From NCBI GenBank assembly GCA_019313505.1, contig JAFDBA010000061.1, forward strand, positions 1 through 11,011: a stretch of 11,011 nt of DNA, given 5' to 3'. Source of the DNA: Deltaproteobacteria bacterium (GTDB taxonomy: Bacteria > Desulfobacterota > Desulfobacteria > Desulfobacterales > UBA11574). Position 1 is the first letter of the stretch. Every line of letters begins with the position of its first letter. The translations under genes and the position numbers were made by a program. Shown here piece after piece: positions 1 to 6,985 of the stretch. The notes under the pieces are model-generated. The model ran no database searches and had not been told where the DNA came from. It worked only from the letters and a program-made list of their open reading frames with translations.

Positions 1-81
1 CATGAACCACAAGCCATCTACGGCAAGAAAACATTTTTTGAAATATTCACTTAATATCTGCTGATTCATTACCCCTGTCAT
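1..81 (-). CDS. N-terminal fragment of a DUF6125-like protein (runs off left edge)
   Basis: This is an open minus-strand reading frame that enters from the left edge. From the ATG at 67-69 it reads MNQQILSEYFKKCFLAVDGL and then WFM. The phrase FFxxCxxAVDGLWFM is one I associate with the DUF6125 family of small cytoplasmic proteins of unknown function in Desulfobacterota, some annotated as L-2-amino-thiazoline-4-carboxylic acid hydrolase-like. That identification is from memory and covers only 23-27 residues. The start is ambiguous. An in-frame ATG at 79-81 has GAGGG about 12 bases upstream (complement of 94-98), while the ATG at 67-69 has AGGGG only two bases upstream. I prefer 81. The gene is divergent from the TetR gene and shares its intergenic region, so the TetR protein could control it too. 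Confidence 0.55.
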   Translation of the reverse strand, partial: MTGVMNQQILSEYFKKCFLAVDGLWFM

Positions 82-195
82 TTTTTTTTCTTTCCCTCAA
101 TATTTTTTGAATGGATCATATTATTTTTAGAATCAGAATTCTCAGTCACCGCAATTACGCGCATTTCAGATGAACATTTTGGACACAAAAAAAGA

Positions 196-224
196 TTGAC
201 TTTTAAATGCATTTCAAATATTAA
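196..224 (+). promoter_or_regulatory. Candidate sigma70 promoter for the regulator-efflux operon
   Basis: TTGACT (196-201) is followed, after exactly 17 bases, by TATTAA (219-224). The -35 matches the TTGACA consensus at five of six positions and the -10 matches TATAAT at four of six. Predicted transcription start is near 231, inside the inverted repeat at 223-238. The geometry is what a repressible promoter needs, but the AT-rich setting raises the chance of false matches. Confidence 0.55.
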
Positions 225-238
225 GTAAACATTTACTT
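223..238. promoter_or_regulatory. Candidate TetR-family operator (perfect inverted repeat)
   Basis: AAGTAAACATTTACTT is a perfect inverted repeat: 7-bp arms AAGTAAA and TTTACTT around a 2-bp centre. Size and symmetry suit a TetR-family dimer. It overlaps the last two bases of the candidate -10 box and covers the predicted transcription start, so a bound repressor would block RNA polymerase. The likely ligand of this site is the regulator encoded at 448-1095 (autorepression). That link is inference from position. Confidence 0.55.
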
Positions 239-311
239 TTTAATAAATAATTTATATATTTTAAAATGATAAAAACGTACCACAAAACACAAATAATTTA
301 ACGTGTATTAA

Positions 312-340
312 TTGTTAATTCAGTTATATTTAAATATATT
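312..340 (+). promoter_or_regulatory. Second, weaker candidate promoter
   Basis: TTGTTA (312-317) and TATATT (335-340) are spaced by 17 bases; the -10 matches consensus at five of six positions and the -35 at four of six. A transcript from here would have a leader of about 100 bases, more usual than from the upstream promoter. It lies in DNA under 20% GC, where such matches are common, and its -10 overlaps the all-AT palindrome at 325-338. Confidence 0.25.
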
Positions 341-447
341 ATCAGAATAAATCGTCATTTCAAAAACGGAGTTATTCTTATCAATAGACCTTAAAAATGT
401 CAAGCTAATTAGATTTTCATAAGTGTTTATTTAATAAAGGTGCTGTG

Positions 448-1095
448 ATGGAACCCAAAAGAAAGCGCATGACAGGTGATGAGCGTCGGCAGGAAATTAT
501 TCGGGCGGCCATGCAAGTTTTTTCCAGGAACGGTTTCAGCGGTTCCACGACTCGCAAGATTGCTGAACGAGCCGGAATCAGCGAAGCTATGATTTACAAC
601 CATTTCCGTAGCAAAAAGGATCTGTATGCCGCCATCATCGATGAAAAGCTGCAGGAGGGAGAGCCCCTTTACTATCCCCTCGTTGCTATGAAGAATAAGG
701 ATGAACCACGGGTTTTCGCTGCAATTGTATCAAACTATCTCCGCCGACACAGTGAAGATACGACCTTCTTGCGATTGCTTTTGTTCAGCGCCCTGGAAGG
801 CCACGAACTGGCAACAATGTTTATAGCCGGACCCGTGCGCAAGTTTTTCGAGTTTCTTGCCGAGTATATACAAAAACGAACTGCCGAGGGAACCTTCAGG
901 GAGGTCAATCCGGAGGTTGCCGCTCGTTCTTTACTGGGCATGATCCATTATTTTGTTCTGCTTAGCGAGATCCTGAAAGATGAGTCCCTCCAGTCGGTCA
1001 ACCAGACTGAAGTGGTGGAGACAATTGTTAACATCTTCTGTGAGGGAATCATGGTAAAACCTATCGAAAGGGAGGATGTAAATGAAAGGAATTGA
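448..1095 (+). CDS. TetR/AcrR-family transcriptional regulator
   Basis: A 215-residue one-component repressor, a normal length for the family. The N-terminal DNA-binding domain spans about residues 10-60: a first helix (RRQEIIRAAMQVFSRNGF), then the helix-turn-helix TTRKIAERAGISEAMIYNHF at 34-53, closing with the typical F..K..LY. The rest is helical and should form the ligand pocket and dimer interface; it is too variable to predict the ligand. The frame is open from a GTG at 445 directly before the ATG at 448. I chose the ATG because AAAGG at 436-440 sits 7 bases from it and only 4 from the GTG. It is first in an operon with an aldehyde dehydrogenase and an EmrAB-type pump, so it probably derepresses them on binding a toxic hydrophobic compound. 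The inverted repeat at 223-238 is its likely operator. Confidence 0.93.
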   Translation: MEPKRKRMTGDERRQEIIRAAMQVFSRNGFSGSTTRKIAERAGISEAMIYNHFRSKKDLYAAIIDEKLQEGEPLYYPLVAMKNKDEPRVFAAIVSNYLRRHSEDTTFLRLLLFSALEGHELATMFIAGPVRKFFEFLAEYIQKRTAEGTFREVNPEVAARSLLGMIHYFVLLSEILKDESLQSVNQTEVVETIVNIFCEGIMVKPIEREDVNERN

Positions 1096-2344
1096 AGAAA
1101 GAATCGATCTGGTTCACCGCTTAATTAAGGTGGTATTCACTAACAGGGATCAACTGATCGAAACCGCAGTTCGAGATGCCGGATTTACCCTCAGGGAATG
1201 TCGTATCGAAGTGGATATGAATATAGACAACCTAAGAGGTTTTGATGAGATGATTACGGTTTTTTCCGAACGACAGCCCATTTGCCGCCCGGACCAGGAG
1301 GTTGCCCTGTTGCTGCCGTATAACGGCAGCGCCTGGCTGAATACGGCCATTATTTCCATATTCCTTGTGGGCAATCGCGTGCGGGTAAAATTTGCAACCC
1401 GGGGATCCGAGATTTCCCGTTTTACGGAATCCCTTTTTAAACCGATATTCGGCGACGCCATTTGTTTTGAATACACAGATGGAAGAAGCTTTCTCAAAAA
1501 CGCCATGTCAAATCCAAACATACCCGCCATATGTCTTTTCGGTTCCGATGATCATGCGCTTTTATACCAAAATTCAGTTAAGAAATTCGGCAAGAAATTT
1601 ATTTTCGAAGGACCCGGGAAAGATCCCTTTATTGTTCTTCCGGGAGCCGATGTGGAAGCTGCGGCAAAAGAACTGGTTTTTTCCAAGTACATCTATGCCG
1701 GGCAGACCTGCACGGCGCCGGAGCGCGTTTATGTTCATGAATCCCTTCATGATGCATTTGTGGAGCGGTTTGTTGAGTTGAGCCGTGAAGTTAAAACCGG
1801 AGATCCTTCTGAGCCTGATACGGAAATGGGACCGGTGGCCAGTGAGCGTGCCATAGCAAATATCAAGGCCCAGTTAAAGGATGCCGTGGATAAAGGCGCC
1901 CGGATCGCCCTCGGTGGACGTATTGACAGTCATATGGTGTATCCCACGGTGGTGGTGGGCGCCAGCCAGGACATGCTGGGCATGCGAGAGGAGACCTTTG
2001 GACCGGTGAGCTTTATCAGTACATTTAAAAATGCCGAAGAAGCGTTGCGTCTGGCCCGGGACAATCGTTATGGATTAAGAGCTTCTGTTTATGGTGATAA
2101 CAAAGCCGTCGATTTCGGCAACGAACTTGTGGGGAAGCCGTATTGTCATCCGGTGGATAAAATGGTTTTTGGAAAGTTTGGCACCGTTGGAGTGAACCAG
2201 GGACGGTCGGAATCCTGGGAAAAAGCTTTTGTATCAAAGCCGGTGGGAGGCTATGGCTTTTCCGGATGGATATGGGAAACCATCAATGATAAATTTATCC
2301 TGAAACAGGGGCCAAAACTGCTCAGCCTGGAGATGTCCCGATAG
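1082..2344 (+). CDS. Aldehyde dehydrogenase family protein, short form
   Basis: A 420-residue member of the NAD(P)-dependent aldehyde dehydrogenase superfamily, expected to oxidise an aldehyde in the cytoplasm. The catalytic set appears complete: Asn81 (in LPYNGS), Lys103, general base Glu176 (FEGPGK, where ELGGK is usual), nucleophile Cys210 (AGQTCTAPERV) and coenzyme-contacting Glu304 (EETFGP). The cofactor-site glycine motif is altered to LFGSDDHAL, lacking the second glycine of the usual GSTxxG. It is roughly 50-70 residues shorter than the typical 470-490, all missing at the N-terminus. The start is secure: TAA stands directly before the ATG in frame, and AGGGAGG lies six bases upstream. 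It overlaps the regulator gene by 14 bases, so the two should be translated together. Substrate is unknown; the context suggests a reactive, perhaps aromatic, aldehyde. A CoA-acylating activity cannot be excluded. Confidence 0.9.
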   Translation: MKGIEERIDLVHRLIKVVFTNRDQLIETAVRDAGFTLRECRIEVDMNIDNLRGFDEMITVFSERQPICRPDQEVALLLPYNGSAWLNTAIISIFLVGNRVRVKFATRGSEISRFTESLFKPIFGDAICFEYTDGRSFLKNAMSNPNIPAICLFGSDDHALLYQNSVKKFGKKFIFEGPGKDPFIVLPGADVEAAAKELVFSKYIYAGQTCTAPERVYVHESLHDAFVERFVELSREVKTGDPSEPDTEMGPVASERAIANIKAQLKDAVDKGARIALGGRIDSHMVYPTVVVGASQDMLGMREETFGPVSFISTFKNAEEALRLARDNRYGLRASVYGDNKAVDFGNELVGKPYCHPVDKMVFGKFGTVGVNQGRSESWEKAFVSKPVGGYGFSGWIWETINDKFILKQGPKLLSLEMSR

Positions 2345-2363
2345 CGTCGTAAAAAGGAATTGT

Positions 2364-3533
2364 ATGGCATCAGATAATAAAAACACAAAAGTCTCACCAG
2401 AAAAGAGCGTTGAATCAGAATCTATGGTGGATACCAGCGGCGCGCGAAACCTGTCCAGAAAATTCCTTTTCATTATTCTTGCTCTTGGAATTGTTATCGG
2501 TTCCTTTTATGGTGTGCGCTGGCTCCATTATTATTTTACCCATGCCAGCACCGACGATGCCCGTATAAAAGGAGATCTTATTTCGGTCAGTCCGACGGTT
2601 CAGGGCAAGATACGTTTGCTTCCGATCCAAGAAGGAGATCCTGTTAAAAAGGGGCAACTCATCGCCCAGCTTCGGGAAGAAGATTACCAGGCTAAAGTTG
2701 ATGTGGCTGCGGGCGTAATTCAGGCAACCGTGGCGACAATTGCGGAGGCTAAAGCGGATTTAACCCTGGTCCGGGAAAAAACAGAGAAAGAGGTTCAGCA
2801 GGCCGGTGCTGTTTTGTTTGCGTCCCAGGCACGTTTGAACGAGACGAAAGCCAATCTGCGCTTGGCAACATTGGATTTTACACGAATCGGCAAGCTTTAT
2901 AAAAGTAGGACAGTTTCAAAAAGCCAAATGGATAAAGCCCTGGCAGCTTATGAATTGGCCCAGGCCAGATTGGTTCGGGCCGAAGAAGAAATTAATGAAA
3001 ATCAGGCCAAACTTAAGGTGGCCAAGGCCAATATCGGTGAAGTAAAAATAAAACAAGGACATGTGGCGTCATTGAAAGGAAAGCTGGAAGAAGCCAAAGC
3101 GGAACTCGAGGCCGCACGACTTAAACTTGCTCACACCACAATAAACAGTCCCGTTGCTGGAGTCATCGCCAAAAAAATTGCCAACATCGGTGAAGTCATC
3201 AAGGCCGGTCAACCTGTTGCTGTCATTGTTGACTTGAACAACATTTGGGTGGAAGCAAATCTGGAAGAGACTAAAGTAGAACATGTCTGTCCGGGGCAGC
3301 CTGTTGATCTAAAAGTTGATGCATATCCAAATACAAAATTTACCGGCAAAGTTGTCAACATCGGAGCTGCAGCCGCATCTGAATTTGCTTTGATCCCGGA
3401 AAACCGTTCTGCCGGAAACTTTACCAAGGTAACGCAAAGAATCCCAATAAGAATTGAGGTTGTCGATCCTGCTAAACAGCTTCGGCCAGGCATGATGGTA
3501 GTGGTTGGTATCGACATTCGCAATAAAAAGTAA
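2364..3533 (+). CDS. emrA: EmrA-like membrane fusion protein of an MFS efflux pump
   Basis: A 389-residue HlyD/EmrA-family periplasmic adaptor. A cytoplasmic tail of about 33 residues precedes one membrane helix (about 34-54, FLFIILALGIVIGSFYGV). Next comes the EmrA signature STDDARIKGDLISVSP (62-77), the first half of the lipoyl-like domain, a long alanine/glutamate/lysine-rich coiled coil (about 108-255), the second lipoyl half (INSPVAGVI) and a beta-barrel region ending in the family-typical NFTKVTQRIPIRI. It should bridge the EmrB-like transporter to an outer membrane channel. The gene starts 19 bases after the dehydrogenase stop, with AAGGA five bases before the ATG, and is followed 15 bases on by the transporter. 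The pairing is classic for EmrAB; the exported compound cannot be read from sequence. The symbol denotes family and pairing, not proven orthology. Confidence 0.92.
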   Translation: MASDNKNTKVSPEKSVESESMVDTSGARNLSRKFLFIILALGIVIGSFYGVRWLHYYFTHASTDDARIKGDLISVSPTVQGKIRLLPIQEGDPVKKGQLIAQLREEDYQAKVDVAAGVIQATVATIAEAKADLTLVREKTEKEVQQAGAVLFASQARLNETKANLRLATLDFTRIGKLYKSRTVSKSQMDKALAAYELAQARLVRAEEEINENQAKLKVAKANIGEVKIKQGHVASLKGKLEEAKAELEAARLKLAHTTINSPVAGVIAKKIANIGEVIKAGQPVAVIVDLNNIWVEANLEETKVEHVCPGQPVDLKVDAYPNTKFTGKVVNIGAAAASEFALIPENRSAGNFTKVTQRIPIRIEVVDPAKQLRPGMMVVVGIDIRNKK

Positions 3534-3548
3534 AATTAAAATACTATC

Positions 3549-5126
3549 ATGACAGGAGCAGATCAAAAACCGTTTTATAAATGGCTGGTGGTTATTGCGG
3601 TGATGAGCGGGGCTTTTATGGTTGTGCTCGACACCACTGTTGTCAATGTTGCTTTGCCCAAAATCATGGCCGCTTTTGGAGTGAATATCGATAAGATCCA
3701 GTGGATTATCACCGCATACATGATTGCCATGGCCATCCTGATGCCGTCTGTCGGCTGGCTCAGTGCCAGAATAGGCAATAAAGCCCTTTTTATAGCAAGC
3801 CTGTCAATTTTTACGGCAGCATCAGTGCTTTGTGGTACAGCCTGGAACGAGGACGCCCTTATTGTCTTCCGAATCTTTCAGGGAATCGGAGCCGGGGCTC
3901 TGATGCCCATTGCCATGGTGATTATTTTTGAAGCATTTCCCCCGGAAGAACGGGGACTGGCCATGGGGATTTACGGTATAGGCGCCACCTTTGGTCCCGC
4001 CATCGGTCCTACCCTTGGTGGTTACATGACGGACCATTTTTCTTGGCATCTTATTTTCTATATCAATGTACCCATAGGCATTGTTGGAATTTTGCTGGCT
4101 GTAATTATTTTGCAGCCGGATAAGCACAAAAAAGAAATACATTTTGATATCATTGGGTTTTTAACCATGTCGGTTTTCCTGGTGAGTTTGCTCACGGCCC
4201 TTAGCCAGGGCCAGAGAGAGGGGTGGAGTTCTTTTTATATTCTTACACTTTTTACCGTTGCCGCTTTTGGGTTGGTGACCTTTTTATGGGCAGAACGTGT
4301 CGCAAAAGAGCCATTTATTGATCTTAGCGTATATAAGACCTTTGCACATACTATGGCAACACTTGTGTTTATCATCCAGGGTTTTGGCCTGTATGGTTCC
4401 ACTTTCCTTATCCCGCTTTATTTTGAAAGTATGTTGGACTATACAGCCCTCCAGGCCGGGCTTCTTATGTTACCCATGGCGTTGGTTGTTGCTGTCGTTT
4501 TGCCGCTGGCAGGACGTATGGCAGACCGAATGGATGGACGCATTCCGATTACTTTGGGTGTGTTGTTTTCAGCCATTTCCCTGTACTGGCTGTCTTTCGT
4601 CGATTTAAGGACTTCACAGACTACGGCCTATCTGATGTTGATCGTTCGAGGCTTGGGCATCGGGTTTATTTTCCCACCCCTTATGAATCTGGCGCTTAAA
4701 TGCTTGCCTTCGGAAAAAACAGCCGTCGGTTCGGGCCTGATGAATGTCTCTCGACAAATAGGCGGTGCGTTCGGAGTGACGATTGTCGGGGTTCTACTTG
4801 ACCGCCGTGAGGTTTTTCACCATTCGATATTTGCTCAGGCTCAAAATCTCAATTCTTTTGCTACAAAAAATTTTCTTAACTATTTTCAAGAGCTCTTTTT
4901 AAAACTGGGGAATGTGGAGAATTTGGCTTATCATAAAGCCCTTGCCATTTTACATCTTCTTGTGAAGAAGGAGGCCATGGTTGCGTCTTTTGACGACTGT
5001 TTCCTTATTGCAGGGATGGTTTTTTTGCTTGCGCTGGTTCCAACCCTGATGCTACGCGTTTCTGAAACTCAAGTAATTCTTGAACCGGAACACACTTACA
5101 ATATATCCTCTGGAGACAGAGAATAA
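3549..5126 (+). CDS. emrB: EmrB/QacA-type MFS drug exporter (DHA2, 14 helices)
   Basis: A 525-residue inner-membrane proton-drug antiporter of the DHA2 subfamily, normal length for EmrB. Visible signatures are LDTTVVNVALP in helix 1 (27-37), motif A GWLSARIGNKALF (69-81), the helix-4 arginine Arg108 in FRIFQGIGAGAL, and antiporter motif C GIGATFGPAIGPTLGG (143-158). The hydrophobic pattern fits 14 membrane helices with a large loop before the last. With the EmrA-like partner it should export hydrophobic compounds across both membranes, given a TolC-type channel encoded elsewhere. No Shine-Dalgarno sequence is visible before the ATG: the 15-base gap is A/T-rich. An in-frame stop at 3537-3539 rules out an upstream start, and the next Met lies inside helix 1. 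Translation probably depends on coupling to the upstream gene. A weak terminator follows the stop. Confidence 0.93.
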   Translation: MTGADQKPFYKWLVVIAVMSGAFMVVLDTTVVNVALPKIMAAFGVNIDKIQWIITAYMIAMAILMPSVGWLSARIGNKALFIASLSIFTAASVLCGTAWNEDALIVFRIFQGIGAGALMPIAMVIIFEAFPPEERGLAMGIYGIGATFGPAIGPTLGGYMTDHFSWHLIFYINVPIGIVGILLAVIILQPDKHKKEIHFDIIGFLTMSVFLVSLLTALSQGQREGWSSFYILTLFTVAAFGLVTFLWAERVAKEPFIDLSVYKTFAHTMATLVFIIQGFGLYGSTFLIPLYFESMLDYTALQAGLLMLPMALVVAVVLPLAGRMADRMDGRIPITLGVLFSAISLYWLSFVDLRTSQTTAYLMLIVRGLGIGFIFPPLMNLALKCLPSEKTAVGSGLMNVSRQIGGAFGVTIVGVLLDRREVFHHSIFAQAQNLNSFATKNFLNYFQELFLKLGNVENLAYHKALAILHLLVKKEAMVASFDDCFLIAGMVFLLALVPTLMLRVSETQVILEPEHTYNISSGDRE

Positions 5127-5156
5127 GCCAAAGAAATTACCCGGGAGGCTTTTTTT
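5125..5156 (+). terminator. Weak candidate intrinsic terminator after the EmrB-like gene
   Basis: AAGCC (5125-5129) can pair with GGCTT (5147-5151) across a 17-base loop, followed by a run of seven T (5150-5156) that overlaps the stem end. It begins inside the transporter's stop codon. The T-run and position fit a terminator, but the 5-bp stem and long loop are weak, so read-through is possible. Confidence 0.4.
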
Positions 5157-5201
5157 ACGTGCTTTTCGAAGTTTTAAGAGCTTTCGAGGAAAATCATCTT
5201 T

Positions 5202-5419
5202 TTATAGATGCTTTAAAATAAAATCGACACGATCAGCACAGGAATGATAATACATCAGCTTTTATCCGGGCGACACTTGTTCCTTTCTTTAATTATTTAT
5301 CGATATATACGCGTGCGATTTCGTGAACTACCTGGTAGCCAAGCTGTTCAAGTTTGCATTACTGCAGTTTTGCCGGTGCATGGGGCTCCTGTTATTACAT
5401 ACCAGTTTGTCTTTTGCAT
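5202..5419 (-). pseudogene. Decayed P-loop ATPase gene (AAA_28-like)
   Basis: Reading the minus strand from the ATG at 5417-5419, with AGGAA six bases upstream (complement of 5426-5430), gives MQKTNWYVITGAPCTGKT, containing the Walker A motif GAPCTGKT, then a stop. Shifting frame, it continues as KLEQLGYQVVHEIARVYIDK, then TAA where this family normally has a glutamate (one base from GAA), then LKKGTSVARIKADVLSF. In the third frame CADRVDFILKHL ends with TAA at 5202-5204, resembling the usual family C-terminus. The order matches small AAA_28-type ATP-binding proteins of about 170-200 residues (from memory: P-loop, GYxxxxEAAR, ERVxFIL at the end). About 100 central residues, including the FFDRG segment, are missing. 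Two frameshifts, one nonsense change and one large deletion make it clearly non-functional. The function of the intact parent is unknown to me. Confidence 0.78.
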
Positions 5420-5585
5420 GAAATGTTCCTGGAATTGGACTCCGATTTCATATTTCATAATGCATTTTAATTCATTTTGTGGTACAAAACTCCGTAACTT
5501 CTCAATAAATTATAGATCCAACTGGTGATAAAATATAACATGTCTGGCTGTTTGAGCAAGTTAGTGAGCCTTAAGAAAAGACAGC

Positions 5586-5599
5586 GAATGAAATCATTC
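5586..5599. promoter_or_regulatory. Inverted repeat upstream of the MacA-like gene, candidate operator
   Basis: GAATGAAATCATTC has perfect 6-bp arms, GAATGA and TCATTC, around AA, and lies 81 bases before the MacA-like start. The size suits a small dimeric regulator. The half-site resembles the TGAATGA/TCATTCA halves of the Bacillus TetR-type FadR operator as I recall it, though the spacing differs. I see no clear -35/-10 pair nearby, so the role is unproven. Confidence 0.3.
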
Positions 5600-5624
5600 A
5601 TCTTTTAAGCATATGATGGCGCAT

Positions 5625-5669
5625 TTAACCCTGAACGTTGAACCCAGAACCTGTGAACGGATACGAAAT
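5625..5669. repeat. Intergenic repeat, copy 1, with 7-8-base spaced GAAC units
   Basis: From TTAACC (5625-5630) to GAACGGATACGAAAT (5655-5669), GAAC recurs at 5633, 5640, 5647 and 5655, that is at 7, 7 and 8 bases. The end closely matches the segment at 10942-10964. In 23 aligned bases from AACCTGTGAACGG on, 18 are identical, and both copies start with TTAACC. It ends 11 bases before the MacA-like start, so it lies in that gene's leader. It resembles short non-coding repeats scattered through deltaproteobacterial genomes, but that is recollection. Confidence 0.45.
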
Positions 5670-5680
5670 AGGTTAAAAAA

Positions 5681-6985
5681 GTGACCAATATCAACCATAA
5701 AGGAAACAACGATATAGGGAGAATATTAGGTGTTGACCGCTCTTCGAAGGGGAGTAGACGCCTTAAGTTCTGGGCCGGCATCATTATTGTACTGCTGGCG
5801 ACAATCTTTGCCGTCATCGCGTTTTCTTATAAAAACACCGGCAGCACACAGCGATACAAAATCCAGAAAGCCGAAAGAGGAAACTTAACCATCACCGTAA
5901 CTGCTACCGGCAACCTTGAGCCAACCAATGAGGTTGATGTGGGCGTCGAGGTATCCGGAACGATCAAGACGGTGGAAGCCGACTACAACCAGGGTGTGAA
6001 GGCGGGACAGGTGCTGGCCCGGCTGGACACATCGAAGCTTACGGCGCAAGTTCTCCAGGCAAAGGCCGCCCTTAAATCGGCCCGTGCCAAGGTATTAAGG
6101 GCCAGAGCCGACGTCAGACAAACCAACTTAAAACTTGCGCAATTTCAAAAAGCCCGAAAATCGAGCGGCGGCAAGGTACCCTCCCAGGTCGAGATGGATG
6201 GGGCCGAAGCGGCCCTTGCTAGGGCGCAGGCCGATGAGTTAAGTGCACTGGCGGATGTATCTAAGGCCGAGGCCGAACTTACTTTCAACGAGACCAATCT
6301 TTCCAAGGCCACCATCCGCTCCCCCATCGACGGTATCGTCCTGTTACGACGGGTGGAGCCAGGACAGACGGTGGCCGCCTCTTTGCAAACCCCGGTTCTT
6401 TTCACCATTGCCGAAGATCTGACCATGATGGAGCTGCATGTGGACGTTGACGAAGCCGATGTGGGGCAGGTGAAGGGGGGTCAAACGGCCGTTTTTACGG
6501 TTGATGCCTATCCGAACCGCAATTTCTCTGCACAAGTCACTGAAGTTCGTTTTTCACCCAGAACGGTCGATGGGGTGGTCACCTATGAAACGGTACTAAC
6601 TGTTGACAACCAGGATCTTGCCCTTTTGCCGGGGATGACCGCTACGGCGGAAATTGTGGTAAAACACATAGAAGACGCCCTACTTATCCCCAATGCTGCA
6701 CTGCGCTTTATGCCACCAGGCAAACATGAGGAGGCTAAAAAAAAGAATCGTGGCCTCCTCGGTGCTCTCCTGCCCCATCGCCCAAGAAAGTCATCCGCTG
6801 ACAAAAAAGATAAATATCTTTTAAAAGGAAAGCAGCGCCTTGTCTGGATTCTGCGCGGAGGCAAACCGGTTTCGCTTTCGGTGACCACAGGGGCAACGGA
6901 CGGACGGATGACAGAAGTGTTGGCCGGAGATATCACCCCGGGCTTAGAACTTCTCATAGATGTGGTGCGGGCGAAAAATGAATAG
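5681..6985 (+). CDS. MacA-like periplasmic adaptor of an ABC exporter
   Basis: A 434-residue membrane fusion protein of the HlyD/RND-adaptor superfamily that should link the downstream ATPase-permease pair to an outer membrane channel. A cytoplasmic tail with basic residues just before the membrane is followed by one helix (about 30-49). Next come a lipoyl half (EVDVGVEVSGTIKTV), a coiled coil (about 120-208), the second lipoyl half (TIRSPIDGIVLLRRVEPGQTV), a barrel (about 245-330) and a membrane-proximal C-terminal domain. About 348-386 is a strongly basic, probably disordered insert (KHEEAKKKNRG..HRPRKSSADKKDK), so the protein is longer than the usual 370-400. The GTG start is the first possible: TAG lies in frame at 5669-5671 and no other start codon occurs before the membrane helix. 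Its ribosome site is weak. The gene overlaps the ATPase gene by eight bases. Substrate unknown. Confidence 0.9.
   Translation: MTNINHKGNNDIGRILGVDRSSKGSRRLKFWAGIIIVLLATIFAVIAFSYKNTGSTQRYKIQKAERGNLTITVTATGNLEPTNEVDVGVEVSGTIKTVEADYNQGVKAGQVLARLDTSKLTAQVLQAKAALKSARAKVLRARADVRQTNLKLAQFQKARKSSGGKVPSQVEMDGAEAALARAQADELSALADVSKAEAELTFNETNLSKATIRSPIDGIVLLRRVEPGQTVAASLQTPVLFTIAEDLTMMELHVDVDEADVGQVKGGQTAVFTVDAYPNRNFSAQVTEVRFSPRTVDGVVTYETVLTVDNQDLALLPGMTATAEIVVKHIEDALLIPNAALRFMPPGKHEEAKKKNRGLLGALLPHRPRKSSADKKDKYLLKGKQRLVWILRGGKPVSLSVTTGATDGRMTEVLAGDITPGLELLIDVVRAKNE

Larger units (their letters stand above)
82..447. other. AT-rich divergent intergenic region
   Basis: No coding region is supported here on either strand. 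Composition is extreme: of the 120 bases from 241 to 360 only 19 are G or C, with many A and T tracts that would favour DNA bending. It separates the left-edge minus-strand gene from the regulator operon and holds the promoter and operator candidates listed separately. It also contains a 14-bp all-AT palindrome at 325-338 and an 8-bp palindrome at 405-412, which may be chance in such a sequence. If transcription starts near 231, the leader before the regulator start is about 217 bases, which is long. Confidence 0.7.

Noticed and set aside
325..338. 14-bp all-AT palindrome TATATTTAAATATA as an operator
   Set aside because: The surrounding 120 bases are about 84% AT, so such palindromes are expected by chance, and it is less well placed than the repeat at 223-238.
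5244..5528. 94-residue plus-strand open frame after the EmrB-like gene
   Set aside because: No usable ribosome site, no recognisable motif, and it is antisense to the decayed P-loop gene, whose family blocks explain the sequence better.
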